DNA of 64,000 nucleotides, taken from positions 434,001-498,000 of the forward strand of contig NZ_CP071868.1 in assembly GCF_017569225.1 (NCBI RefSeq), in the 5' to 3' direction. Positions within the stretch are counted from its first letter, which is position 1. The number at the start of each line of letters is the position of its first letter. Source of the stretch: Pengzhenrongella sicca (GTDB lineage: Bacteria > Actinomycetota > Actinomycetes > Actinomycetales > Cellulomonadaceae). The position numbers and the translations under genes are program-made. Below are positions 16,637-24,508 of this stretch, piece by piece. The notes under the pieces were generated by a model. It was not told where the DNA came from. It was given only the letters and a program-made list of their open reading frames with translations, and made no database searches.

Positions 16637-16704
16637 GAGTGCTCGTGCTGTGTGAGTGCTCGTGCTGTGTGAGTTCTAGCGCTGTGTGAGTGCTCGCGCC
16701 GTGG
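16637..16704. repeat. Four 17-bp tandem repeats between pspA and the TPM gene
   Basis: Units at 16637, 16654, 16671 and 16688. The first two are identical (GAGTGCTCGTGCTGTGT), the third and fourth diverged. They lie in the presumptive pspA leader/promoter region. Confidence 0.88.
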
Positions 16705-16712
16705 CTCCCCGG

Positions 16713-18785
16713 CTAGAAGCGGCCGCCCCCGCCGCCGAAGCCGCCGCCTCCGCCGCCCCCGCCGCCGAAGCCGCCGCCCCCGCCGCCGAAGCCCCCGCCG
16801 CCGCCGAAGCCCCCGCCGAAGCCGCCGCCGTGACCACCGCCGCGGCCGCCGCCGAGCAGGTCGCCGAGCAGGATGCCGCCGAGGATCAGGCTGCCCGCGT
16901 TGGAGCCGCCGCCGCGACCGCCCGGGCGGTTGTCGTCCCGGCGGCGCTCGAACTCCTCGACGTCGGCCTGCGCCTGCCATTGCGCCTGCGCCGCGAGCTG
17001 GTCCGCGCGCTGCACGCTCTCGAGCCCGCGCGGCGGGTCGGTGGACACGAGCGCCTCGGCCTCGGCCAGGAAGCGCTGCGCCTCGGCGAGCCGCGTGCGC
17101 GCCTCGGGTCCGACGGCTCCGCGCCGCGTCTCGATGTAGTCGGTGACGGCCCGGATCCGGGACCGGAGCGGCCCGATCGCGCCGGTCAGCTGGGCGCGGG
17201 CGCGCTCGGCACGCTCGGCCTGCCCACGCGCGGGCTCGAGGGCGGCGTCGAGGGCGGCCTCCGCGTCGCGCAGGTCGCGGGTCAGCGCGAGCGGGTCGCT
17301 GCCGGCGCCCGCCGACCTCGCCGCGTCGCGCACGGCGCTCGCGGTCGTCGCCGCGGCCGCGACCGCCGGGTCGCGCGGGGCGAGCCGGGCGGCGTCGTCG
17401 AGGTCGGCGCTGAGCGAGGCGATGCCGGTGGCGATCGTGGCGGCCGCGCTCGCGAGCTCGGTGCCCGCGCGGTCGACGGCGTCGAGCAGGCTCACCGCCT
17501 GCGCGACCGCGTGCTCGGCGGTGCGCGCGGCCTCGACCGCGGCCGCGCGGGCGTCGTCGGTCAGCGCGGCCCGCCCGACCTCGACCGAGGACTGCGCCGC
17601 GGCGAGCAGCTGCTCGGCCTGGTCGGGGTTCGCGCCGACGGAGACAAGGGACGTCGCGGGATACGTGCTCGCGAGCCGCGCGAGCGCCTGCCGGGCGGGC
17701 TCGACGCGGGCCGCGACCTCGACCGCCCGCCGGTCGGTCGTCTCGAGCAGCTCGGGCGCGCGGGCCTGCAGGTCGCGCAGCGCGTCGAACGCCTCGGTCT
17801 GCTCGGTCAGCGCGGCGTCCGCGCGCGTGCACCGGTCGAGGACCTCGGTGAGCATCGCCCGCCGCTGGTCCTCGGTCTCCGGCTCGGAGTCGTCCAGCAG
17901 CTGGCGCAGCCGGAACGCCTCGAGCGCGTCCGCCTTCGCGGCGGCGAGCACGTCGGTGAACGCCCGGGTCGCCTCGGCGCCGAACTGCGCCTGGGCGAAG
18001 CCGAGCTCCTGCTCGGACGCGCGCAGCTCGTCGTCCAGCACGACCAGGGCCGCGCTGGCCCGCCGGTCGAGCGTCGCGGTATCGACCGGCGCCGGCACGC
18101 CGGGCGCCCCGACTCGGCCCGGTCCCGCGCCCGCGCCGGTGCCGGACTTCCGCGCGCGCATCGAGCGGAACACCAGGATCGCGCCGATCACGACGATCCC
18201 CAGCAGGAACCAGGTCAGCAGGGAGTTCAAGCCGCCGCCGGAGCGGTCCGAGCCGGCGTCGCTCGAGCCCGACCCGCCGACCTCCGCACCGTTCGCGGCG
18301 TCCTCGAGCGCGCCCGCGGTGTCGATCACGGCATCGGCCCAGTTGTCGTCGGCGAGCTGCGGCTCGAGCACCGTGCTGCGGATCGTCTCCTGGTCGGCGT
18401 CGCTGATCGGGGCGCCGTCCTGGGCCACGAGCCCGTAGCGGCGGTCGGTCGTGGCGACGGCGAGCAGGAGGTCGTCGGCGCCGAGGCCCGACTTCTCGGC
18501 CGTCTCGACCGCCCAGGTGACGCCGTCGGCGCCGTCGAAGGTGGGGACGAACACGACGAAGAGCTGGAGCCCCGTGGCGTCGGTGAGGTCGGACTGCGCC
18601 GCGGCCACGGCGTCGGCGTCCGACCCGAGCACGTTCGCGTCGTCCACGAGCTCGGTCGGCAGGTTCAGCGGGGGCTCCGCAGCCGCCGGGCCGGCGGCGA
18701 GCCCCACCGCGACCGCCGCCCCCAGCAGCACCGCGATCCCTCGGCCAGCGTGCGCGGCAATCCGGGTCGGGCGTCGGTGGGTCAC
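16713..18785 (-). CDS. TPM-domain membrane protein with coiled-coil and Gly-rich tail
   Basis: A 690-aa exported, membrane-anchored protein. A signal peptide (RGIAVLLGAAVAVGLAAGPAAA) precedes a TPM domain (about 30-165; LPTELVDDANVLG, GLQLFVVFVPTFDG, DRRYGLVAQDG). One transmembrane segment follows (LLTWFLLGIVVIGAILVFR, about 215-235), then a long Ala/Arg/Glu helical region rich in coiled coil, and a terminal tail of about 45 residues of GGG/GGF repeats. TPM domains occur in photosystem-II repair and membrane-quality proteins. Pairing with PspA suggests membrane maintenance. Start GTG 18785 is used because it opens the signal peptide directly and has a -10-like box upstream; an ATG ten codons earlier is less likely. 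Confidence 0.86.
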   Translation of the reverse strand: MTHRRPTRIAAHAGRGIAVLLGAAVAVGLAAGPAAAEPPLNLPTELVDDANVLGSDADAVAAAQSDLTDATGLQLFVVFVPTFDGADGVTWAVETAEKSGLGADDLLLAVATTDRRYGLVAQDGAPISDADQETIRSTVLEPQLADDNWADAVIDTAGALEDAANGAEVGGSGSSDAGSDRSGGGLNSLLTWFLLGIVVIGAILVFRSMRARKSGTGAGAGPGRVGAPGVPAPVDTATLDRRASAALVVLDDELRASEQELGFAQAQFGAEATRAFTDVLAAAKADALEAFRLRQLLDDSEPETEDQRRAMLTEVLDRCTRADAALTEQTEAFDALRDLQARAPELLETTDRRAVEVAARVEPARQALARLASTYPATSLVSVGANPDQAEQLLAAAQSSVEVGRAALTDDARAAAVEAARTAEHAVAQAVSLLDAVDRAGTELASAAATIATGIASLSADLDDAARLAPRDPAVAAAATTASAVRDAARSAGAGSDPLALTRDLRDAEAALDAALEPARGQAERAERARAQLTGAIGPLRSRIRAVTDYIETRRGAVGPEARTRLAEAQRFLAEAEALVSTDPPRGLESVQRADQLAAQAQWQAQADVEEFERRRDDNRPGGRGGGSNAGSLILGGILLGDLLGGGRGGGHGGGFGGGFGGGGGFGGGGGGFGGGGGGGGGFGGGGGRF

Positions 18786-18792
18786 GCCCCGA

Positions 18793-18798
18793 TCCTTA
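18793..18798 (-). promoter_or_regulatory. -10-like box TAAGGA, probable leaderless start of the TPM gene
   Basis: On the minus strand TAAGGAT precedes the GTG at 18785 by about 7 nt. It is weaker than the other TANNNT boxes. Confidence 0.35.
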
Positions 18799-18835
18799 CC
18801 GCCCGCCCCCGCCAAGGCAAACGCGCGCCGTCCGG

Positions 18836-18841
18836 TACCGT
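18836..18841 (+). promoter_or_regulatory. -10 box TACCGT, leaderless start of the amidotransferase gene
   Basis: TACCGT, 6 nt before the GTG at 18848. It is divergent from the TPM promoter about 40 bp away. Confidence 0.5.
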
Positions 18842-18847
18842 CTGCGC

Positions 18848-19588
18848 GTGACTTTCGCTCCCGACCTGACTGTCGGCCCCGACCTGACCGTCATCCAGCA
18901 CGACGAGGACGTCGACCTCGACCGCTTCGCCGAGTGGCTCGCGCCCGCGCGGCTCACCGTCGTGCGCGCCTGGGCGGGGGACCAGCTCCCCGCCGACCCC
19001 GCCGCCGTCGGCGCCGGTCTCGTCGTGCTCGGCGGCCACATGAACGCCCTCGCCGACGACGTCGCGCCCTGGCTCCCCGCGACCCGCGCGCTCCTCGCGG
19101 CGTGCGTCGCGGCGGGCACGCCGACGCTCGGGATCTGCCTGGGCGCGCAGCTGCTCGCGGTCGCCTGCGGAGGCCGGCTCCAGGTCGCGGCGCCGCCCGG
19201 GCGGGAGGCCGGCGTCGCGCGGATCCACTGGCGCCCGGAGGCCGCGGGGGACCCCGTGCTGGGCGCCCTCGTGGGGCCGGCCCGGCCGCGATCGACGCCG
19301 CTGCCGAGCATGCACGCGGACGCCGTCGTGGGCCTGCCGCCGCGGGCCGCGTGGCTGGGGTCGAGCGACATGTACCCCTACCAGGCGTTCCGGATCGGCT
19401 CGGCGTGGGGCGTCCAGTTCCACCCGGAGGCGAGCGCGCGGACCCTGCAGGCGTGGGCGGCCCAGTATGACGACGTCGACGCGGCCGCCGTGCGCGCGGA
19501 GTACGCCGCCGCCGAGCCCGAGATCGCCGCCGCAGGCCGCGCGATCGCGGAGGGCTTCGCGGCCGTGGCCGCCGGGTCAGTCCGCTAG
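18848..19588 (+). CDS. Class I glutamine amidotransferase-like protein
   Basis: A 246-aa free-standing GATase1 domain of the GMP-synthase/GuaA-like type. It has the nucleophile C97 in TLGICLGAQLLA and the H192/E194 pair in GVQFHPEAS, so the Cys-His-Glu triad is complete. An oxyanion-type VVLGGHMNAL precedes it. No synthetase partner is encoded nearby, so its acceptor is unknown; free-standing members include gamma-glutamyl hydrolases. Start GTG 18848 is leaderless. Its 3' end overlaps the XPB helicase 3' end by 12 bp (convergent). Confidence 0.9.
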   Translation: MTFAPDLTVGPDLTVIQHDEDVDLDRFAEWLAPARLTVVRAWAGDQLPADPAAVGAGLVVLGGHMNALADDVAPWLPATRALLAACVAAGTPTLGICLGAQLLAVACGGRLQVAAPPGREAGVARIHWRPEAAGDPVLGALVGPARPRSTPLPSMHADAVVGLPPRAAWLGSSDMYPYQAFRIGSAWGVQFHPEASARTLQAWAAQYDDVDAAAVRAEYAAAEPEIAAAGRAIAEGFAAVAAGSVR

Positions 19589-21232
19589 CTCGTCGGGGAC
19601 GAGGTCCTCGGCGTCGATGATCGTGTACGCGTAGCCCTGCTCGGCGAGGAAGCGCTGACGGTGCGCGGCGAACTCCTGGTCGACGGTGTCGCGCGCGACG
19701 ACGGTGTAGAAGTGCGCCGTCCGCCCGTCCGCCTTGGGCCGCAGGATTCGGCCGAGCCGCTGCGCCTCCTCTTGGCGCGAGCCGAACGAGCCCGACACCT
19801 GGATCGCGACCGACGCCTCCGGCAGGTCGATCGAAAAGTTCGCGACCTTGCTGACCACGAGCTTCGTGATCACGCCCGTGCGGAACTCCTCGTACAGGCG
19901 CTGCCGCTCCGGGACGGTCGTGGCGCCCGTGATGACCTCGGCCTGCAGGTGCTCCGCCAGGTCGGCGAGCTGGTCGAGGTACTGGCCGATGATGAGCGTC
20001 GGGCTGCCCTCGTGCTTGGCGACCAGCTCCGCGACGACGCGGTTCTTGCCCGCCGCGCAGGACGCGAGCCGGTACTTGTCCTCCGGCTCGGCCGTCGCGT
20101 AGATCATGCGCTCGCGCTCAGGCAGCGTCAGGCGCACCTCGATGCAGTCGGCGGGCGCGATGTAGCCCTGCGCCTCGATGTCCTTCCACGGCGCGTCGAA
20201 CCGCTTGGGCCCGATGAGCGAGAAGACCTCGTCCTCGCGGCCGTCCTCGCGCACGAGCGTCGCGGTCAGGCCGAGCCGGCGGCGGGCCTGCAGGTCCGCC
20301 GTCATACGGAAGATGGGCGCCGGCAGCAGGTGGACCTCGTCGTAGATCACGAGGCCCCAGTCGCGTGCGTCGAGCAGCTCGAGGTGCGTGTACACGCCCT
20401 TGCGACGCGTCGTCATGACCTGGTACGTCGCGATTGTGACGGGGCGGACCTCCTTGCGCGAGCCGGAGTACTCCCCGATCTCATCCTCGGTCAGCGACGT
20501 GCGCTTGAGCAGCTCGTCGCGCCACTGCCGCGCCGAGACGGTGTTGGTCACCAGGATCAGCGTGGTCGTGTTCGACCGCGCCATCGCGCCGGCGCCGACG
20601 AGGGTCTTGCCTGCCCCGCAGGGCAGCACGACCACGCCCGAGCCGCCGAACCAGAAGTTGTCGATCGCCTGCTGCTGGTACGGGCGCAGCTCCCAGCCGC
20701 TCGTGTCGAGGTCGATCGCGTGCGCCTCGCCGTCGACGTACCCCGCGAGGTCCTCCGCCGGCCAGCCGAGCTTGAGCAGCACCTGCTTGAGGTGCCCGCG
20801 CTCGCTCGGGTGCACGACGACGTCGGTGTCGTCGAGCCGCTCGCCCACCAGCCCGGCGGTGCGCCGCGAGCGGAGCACCTCCTCGAGCACGGCCTTGTCC
20901 AGCGCGTGCAGCACGAGCCCGTGCACCGGGTCGGCGACGAGCTGCAAGCGCCCGTACCGGGACATGGTCTCGGCCACGTCGACCAGGAGGGCGTGCGGCA
21001 CCGGGTAGCGCGAGTACTCGAGCAGGACGTTGACGACCTGCTCGGCGTCGTGCCCTGCGGCGCGCGCGTTCCACAGCCCCAGCGGCGTCAGCCGGTAGGT
21101 GTGCACGTGCTCGGGCGCGCGTTCGAGCTCGGCAAACGGGGCGATCTCGCGCCGGCACGCGGCGGCGCGTTCATGGTCGACCTCGAGCAGCAGCGTCTTG
21201 TCGCTCTGCACGATCAGGGGACCATCGTTCAT
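19577..21232 (-). CDS. DNA repair helicase XPB (ERCC3-type, SF2)
   Basis: A 551-aa ATP-dependent 3'-5' DNA helicase. An N-terminal damage-recognition-like part (about 1-175) precedes helicase motifs: Q/I region LRPYQQQAIDNFWFGGSGVVVLPCGAGKT (Walker A), DEVH box in LVIYDEVHLL, motif III LTATLVREDGRE (with the RED element typical of XPB), and C-terminal motifs LIIGQYLDQL, VSKVANFSIDLPEA and QEEAQRLGRILRPK (motif VI). Length and order match bacterial XPB. ATG 21232 has GGAGAAGG 9 nt upstream. The helicase-associated protein precedes it by 43 nt and they are probably co-transcribed. Confidence 0.95.
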   Translation of the reverse strand: MNDGPLIVQSDKTLLLEVDHERAAACRREIAPFAELERAPEHVHTYRLTPLGLWNARAAGHDAEQVVNVLLEYSRYPVPHALLVDVAETMSRYGRLQLVADPVHGLVLHALDKAVLEEVLRSRRTAGLVGERLDDTDVVVHPSERGHLKQVLLKLGWPAEDLAGYVDGEAHAIDLDTSGWELRPYQQQAIDNFWFGGSGVVVLPCGAGKTLVGAGAMARSNTTTLILVTNTVSARQWRDELLKRTSLTEDEIGEYSGSRKEVRPVTIATYQVMTTRRKGVYTHLELLDARDWGLVIYDEVHLLPAPIFRMTADLQARRRLGLTATLVREDGREDEVFSLIGPKRFDAPWKDIEAQGYIAPADCIEVRLTLPERERMIYATAEPEDKYRLASCAAGKNRVVAELVAKHEGSPTLIIGQYLDQLADLAEHLQAEVITGATTVPERQRLYEEFRTGVITKLVVSKVANFSIDLPEASVAIQVSGSFGSRQEEAQRLGRILRPKADGRTAHFYTVVARDTVDQEFAAHRQRFLAEQGYAYTIIDAEDLVPDELAD

Positions 21233-21275
21233 CGGTGTGTGCCTTCTCCTACTGCCGTCGGTCTGCTGTCGTCTG

Positions 21276-23681
21276 CTACTTGATCAAGGTCACGCCGGCG
21301 ATGCGGTGCACCGCCACGGTCAGCTCGGCGTCGCGCTCGGTGTCGACCGCGCGCACCCGGCCGGCGTCGACGCGCAACGGGCGAACCCGACGACGGCGCG
21401 GCGTTCCTTGCGGCCCGACGATCTCGAGCCAGACCTCGCGTCCATCGGCCGCCGCCTCCCGCAGGGTTGCCAACGCCGCGACGGGGTCGACTGTTCCCGC
21501 GCTCGCCGAGCCGCCGCCCTCGAGGTTCTGCGAGTTCGCGGCGCGGTCGGACCGCGCCTGGGTCTCGGCCCGGCGCAGCGCGGGCACGAGCAGCGCGAGG
21601 CGCTCGGCGTCGTGCTGCTCGTCGTCGCCCGGCACGTTCTGGTGCGGCACGCTGGCGCCGGCCGAGGCCGCCGGGACGGAGCTGATGACGCCGCCGGCGC
21701 CGCGGCGTCGGCGGGCGCCGGCGCGCACCCGGCGCACGATCGGGCGGGCGTGCACGACCTGGCCGTCGGGGCCCTCGCCGGCGGGGGACAGGCCGCGGTC
21801 GCGCAGCGCCGCGAGCAGCGCCGACGGGCTCGCGTGCGCGACGAGCACCGTCGGGGCGATCCGGACCAGGCCGAGGTCGGCCAGGGTCGGGTCCTCGACG
21901 AGGCCGGCGAGCAGCATCGGGTCCTCGGAGCGCACGTAGCCGAGCGCCGCGCCGACGCGCAGGCGGCCGTGCCGGCGGGCGGCGTCGCGCACGAGGTAGT
22001 CGAGCGGCTGCGGGACCGGGCCGCGCGCGAACGTGGTGAGCTCGGCGAGCAGCTCGTCGGCCGTCTGGCCGCCGTCGAGGGCGGCGCGCACGGACTCGGT
22101 GGTGAACCGAACCGTCACGGCGGCCCCGCGGGACTCGACCTTGGCCGCGCGCTCGAGCAGGGACGCGAGCTCGCGCGTGGGCCGGCCGGGCACGATGCCC
22201 GTGAGGTCTCCCTGCAGCAGCAGCTCGGACACGGCGGCAGGCAGCGCGGCGGCGATCGCGTCGGCGGCGGCCGCCTTGTCGGCGCCCGTCACCCCCGTGA
22301 GCCCGCCGGCCGGGTGCAGCAGCGCGCGCCCGGCGACGGTCAGCGACTGCGCGCCGAGCACGCCGAGCGCGCCGGCCTCGCGCAGGGTCGCCTCGACCGC
22401 GGCCAGCGGCGGGACGGACCGCGGGGTGCGCCAGCGCAGGACGGTGACGATCTCGTCGGCGTCGAGCACGGTGCCAGGCTCGCGGGCGGCGAGCACGTCG
22501 AGGACCGCGTGCCGCAGGCGGGGAGCCCACGGGCGCGACAGCTCCGGGTCGAGCGCCGCGCGCAGCTCCCCGCGCTCGTCGCGGCCGCCGACGACCCACG
22601 GCGTGCGGGTCATGGTGAGCCAGGCCGTCGCGAGCGTCGCCCACCGGTCGGGCAGGTCGGCGTCGAGCCAGTCGTCGACGTCGAGCGTGGGGGAGAAGGT
22701 GGGCTGGTCCTCGGAGTCGTCGATGACGAGTCCGGCGGCGCCGGCGAGCTCGACGACGAGCGCCGCGAGCGAGTCGTCGATGTCGAGCTGCGCCGAGACG
22801 CGCCGCAGCTCGCGCACGCCGAGCCCGCCGGAGCGCAGCACCGGCGGGGGAACCCGCTCCCACTCCCGGATCAGGGCCGCGATCAGGCGGATGATGTCCT
22901 GCGCGCCGCGCGCCGACTCGTCCTCGACGGTAGCCACGGGCAGGCTCGTCCCGGCCGGCAGCGGCTCGGCGACGGCGGGCTCGCGGTGCGTCCGGCCGCC
23001 GCGCAGGGCCAGGCCGACCTCGCGGGGCAGCAGCACGCGTGCGGCGTCGGCGGTCCGGAGCAGGCCGCGCGAGCGCAGCCAGTCCACCGCGGCGCGCGCG
23101 CCGACCGAGGAAGGCGCCGGCACGCGGCCGACGGGCGGGCCCCAGGCCAGCGCGTCCAGCACCTCGCGCGCCCCGGGCGGGGCGTCGGCGAGCAGGCCGT
23201 CGACGGCGCGCGCGAGGGCGCCGGGGTCGGTGCGGGCGGCGTCGAGGGCCGCGTCGAGCGTCGTGCGGACCGCGGACTCCAGGGGGCTGTCGGCGGCGAC
23301 CGGCCCGAGGCCGGCTGGGTACGGACCGACGAGCTCGCCGAGACCGGGGGCGGCGTGCAGCGCCGGGCCGTCGCCCCACAGCAGCGCGAGCTCGAGGGCT
23401 CGCGCCACGGCGTCGGGCATCGGAGCGCCGAGCGCGGCGCCGACGTCGTCGAGCGTGACCGTGGGGCGGATCTCGTCGAGGGCGACGACCGCCTCGAGCA
23501 CCTGCAGGACGGAGGCATCGACGGCCGCGAGCGCGCGCTCGAGGCTGAACCGGCTGGTGGCCCGGGCCGCGAGCGAGACCAGCGTCGACGGTGCGGGATT
23601 CGCCAGGTCAGGGCGCCGACCAAGGAGAGTGACGAGCTCGGCATCACTGCGCGATCGCAGGTGCTCGCTAAAGGTGGCCAT
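21276..23681 (-). CDS. Helicase-associated (XPB/Ssl2-like N-terminal-type) protein
   Basis: An 801-aa actinobacterial protein that almost always precedes XPB. It has no helicase motifs. Instead it has Ala/Leu/Arg-rich winged-helix-like repeats starting FSEHLRSRSDAELVTLLGRRPDL, a central region with VRELRRVSAQLDIDDSLAALVVELAGAAGLV, and a C-terminal helicase-associated domain with PQPLDYLVRDAARRHGRLRVGAALGYVRSEDPMLLAGLV. The C-terminus is WYL-like in feel (EVWLEIVGPQGTPRRRRVRPLRV), though this is a weak suggestion. It probably partners XPB in DNA repair. ATG 23681 is set by its leaderless -10 box. Confidence 0.85.
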   Translation of the reverse strand: MATFSEHLRSRSDAELVTLLGRRPDLANPAPSTLVSLAARATSRFSLERALAAVDASVLQVLEAVVALDEIRPTVTLDDVGAALGAPMPDAVARALELALLWGDGPALHAAPGLGELVGPYPAGLGPVAADSPLESAVRTTLDAALDAARTDPGALARAVDGLLADAPPGAREVLDALAWGPPVGRVPAPSSVGARAAVDWLRSRGLLRTADAARVLLPREVGLALRGGRTHREPAVAEPLPAGTSLPVATVEDESARGAQDIIRLIAALIREWERVPPPVLRSGGLGVRELRRVSAQLDIDDSLAALVVELAGAAGLVIDDSEDQPTFSPTLDVDDWLDADLPDRWATLATAWLTMTRTPWVVGGRDERGELRAALDPELSRPWAPRLRHAVLDVLAAREPGTVLDADEIVTVLRWRTPRSVPPLAAVEATLREAGALGVLGAQSLTVAGRALLHPAGGLTGVTGADKAAAADAIAAALPAAVSELLLQGDLTGIVPGRPTRELASLLERAAKVESRGAAVTVRFTTESVRAALDGGQTADELLAELTTFARGPVPQPLDYLVRDAARRHGRLRVGAALGYVRSEDPMLLAGLVEDPTLADLGLVRIAPTVLVAHASPSALLAALRDRGLSPAGEGPDGQVVHARPIVRRVRAGARRRRGAGGVISSVPAASAGASVPHQNVPGDDEQHDAERLALLVPALRRAETQARSDRAANSQNLEGGGSASAGTVDPVAALATLREAAADGREVWLEIVGPQGTPRRRRVRPLRVDAGRVRAVDTERDAELTVAVHRIAGVTLIK

Positions 23682-23688
23682 TCGCACT

Positions 23689-23694
23689 AGGGTA
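23689..23694 (-). promoter_or_regulatory. -10 box TACCCT, leaderless start of the helicase-associated gene
   Basis: On the minus strand TACCCT is followed by 7 nt and the ATG at 23681. Confidence 0.5.
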
Positions 23695-23808
23695 CGCGGC
23701 GCACGCGCCCGCGAGCCCCCATGCTCGCCCTGCGACCCGCCGTGCCCGCTCTCGGCTCCCCGCACCCGTCATCGCGACCTCAGCCCGGGGTCGGCCTGGG
23801 GCCGGCCT

Positions 23809-23876
23809 CGAGTTCGTCATTTTGCGCCGAGTTCGTCCCGTGAAATGGACGAACTCGGCGCCAACTGACGAACTCG
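23809..23876. repeat. 68-bp nested perfect inverted repeat
   Basis: An outer 11-bp arm (CGAGTTCGTCA, 23809-23819), 4-nt internal loop, inner 15-bp arm (GCGCCGAGTTCGTCC, 23824-23838), 8-nt loop CGTGAAAT, then the exact complements at 23847-23861 and 23866-23876. The core CGAGTTCGTC occurs four times, twice in each orientation. It sits between divergent gene starts, so it is not a simple terminator. Confidence 0.93.
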
Positions 23877-23993
23877 CCGACGGCGACGTCACGCTGGCCG
23901 CCGGGGGGCCGGCGGGGGCGCGAAAGGGGAGTGGTGGGGCGAAGTCGGGGGCGTGTGGGGCGGTTTGGGCAGACCAGGGCGGGCTGGGGCCGA

Positions 23994-23999
23994 TAAACT
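23994..23999 (+). promoter_or_regulatory. Possible -10 box of the cold-shock operon
   Basis: TAAACT within CCGATAAACTG gives a leader of about 115 nt before the GTG at 24122. No TCAT-type -35 is found at flagellar-motif spacing, so it is taken as vegetative. Confidence 0.35.
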
Positions 24000-24016
24000 G
24001 TGCGATGACCGACTGA

Positions 24017-24091
24017 GTTGTCCCGTAAGTTGCCCGCTAGGTGGCCTGCGTGGGTTGCCTCAGCGGGTTGCCCCCGTAGATTGCCCCGTAG
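24017..24091 (+). repeat. Six 12-13 bp repeats in the cold-shock gene leader
   Basis: Units start at 24017, 24029, 24041, 24054, 24067 and 24080 and resemble GTTGCCCCGTAG. They fill most of the predicted 5' untranslated leader. Confidence 0.75.
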
Positions 24092-24121
24092 TTCCTGCCC
24101 ATCGACGTCACAGAGGTTCCA

Positions 24122-24505
24122 GTGCCCACCGGCAAGGTCAAGTGGTTCGACACCGAGAAAGGCTTCGGCTTCATCGCGAGCGATGAAGGCAACGAGGTCT
24201 TCTTGCACGCCTCGGCCCTGCCCGCGGGCGCTCCGGCCCCGAAGCCCGGCACCAAGGTCGACTTCGGCGTCGCCGACGGCCGCGGCGGCCCGCAGGCGCT
24301 GTCCGTGCGCGTGCTGGACCCGATCCCCTCGGTGGCCAAGGCCGCGCGCAAGCCGGTCGATGACATGGTCGTCATCGTCGAGGACCTCATCAAGGTGCTC
24401 GACAAGGTCGGCAACGACCTCCGCCGCGGCCGGTACCCGGAGAAGGCGAGAGGCGCCAAGTACGCCGCCCTGCTCCGCGCCGTCGCCGACAGTCTCGAGG
24501 CCTGA
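24122..24505 (+). CDS. Cold-shock-domain protein with C-terminal helical extension
   Basis: A 127-aa RNA/ssDNA-binding protein. The cold-shock domain (1-65) shows RNP1 KGFGFI and RNP2 VFLHASAL in TGKVKWFDTEKGFGFIASDEGNEVFLH. About 60 extra residues follow (DDMVVIVEDLIKVLDKVGNDLRRGRYPEKARGAKYAALLRAVADSLEA), making it nearly twice the length of classic CspA. Such long forms are usual in actinobacteria beside DUF3027. The start is GTG 24122. It is followed by the DUF3027 gene after 3 nt, so an operon is clear. The repeat-rich leader may give temperature-dependent translation. Confidence 0.93.
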   Translation: MPTGKVKWFDTEKGFGFIASDEGNEVFLHASALPAGAPAPKPGTKVDFGVADGRGGPQALSVRVLDPIPSVAKAARKPVDDMVVIVEDLIKVLDKVGNDLRRGRYPEKARGAKYAALLRAVADSLEA

Positions 24506-24508
24506 GCC

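Larger units (their letters stand above)
23682..24121. other. Control region between the XPB operon and the cold-shock operon
   Basis: 440 bp without a gene. It contains the leaderless XPB-operon promoter, the 68-bp nested inverted repeat, a G-rich stretch (23890-23990), a candidate -10 box and the 12-13 bp leader repeats. Confidence 0.7.

Noticed and set aside
23989..23996. GCCGATAA upstream of the cold-shock gene as a flagellar promoter
   Set aside because: The -10 matches perfectly, but the position 15 nt upstream lacks TCAT or TAAA (it reads AGACC-like), so the two-part motif fails.
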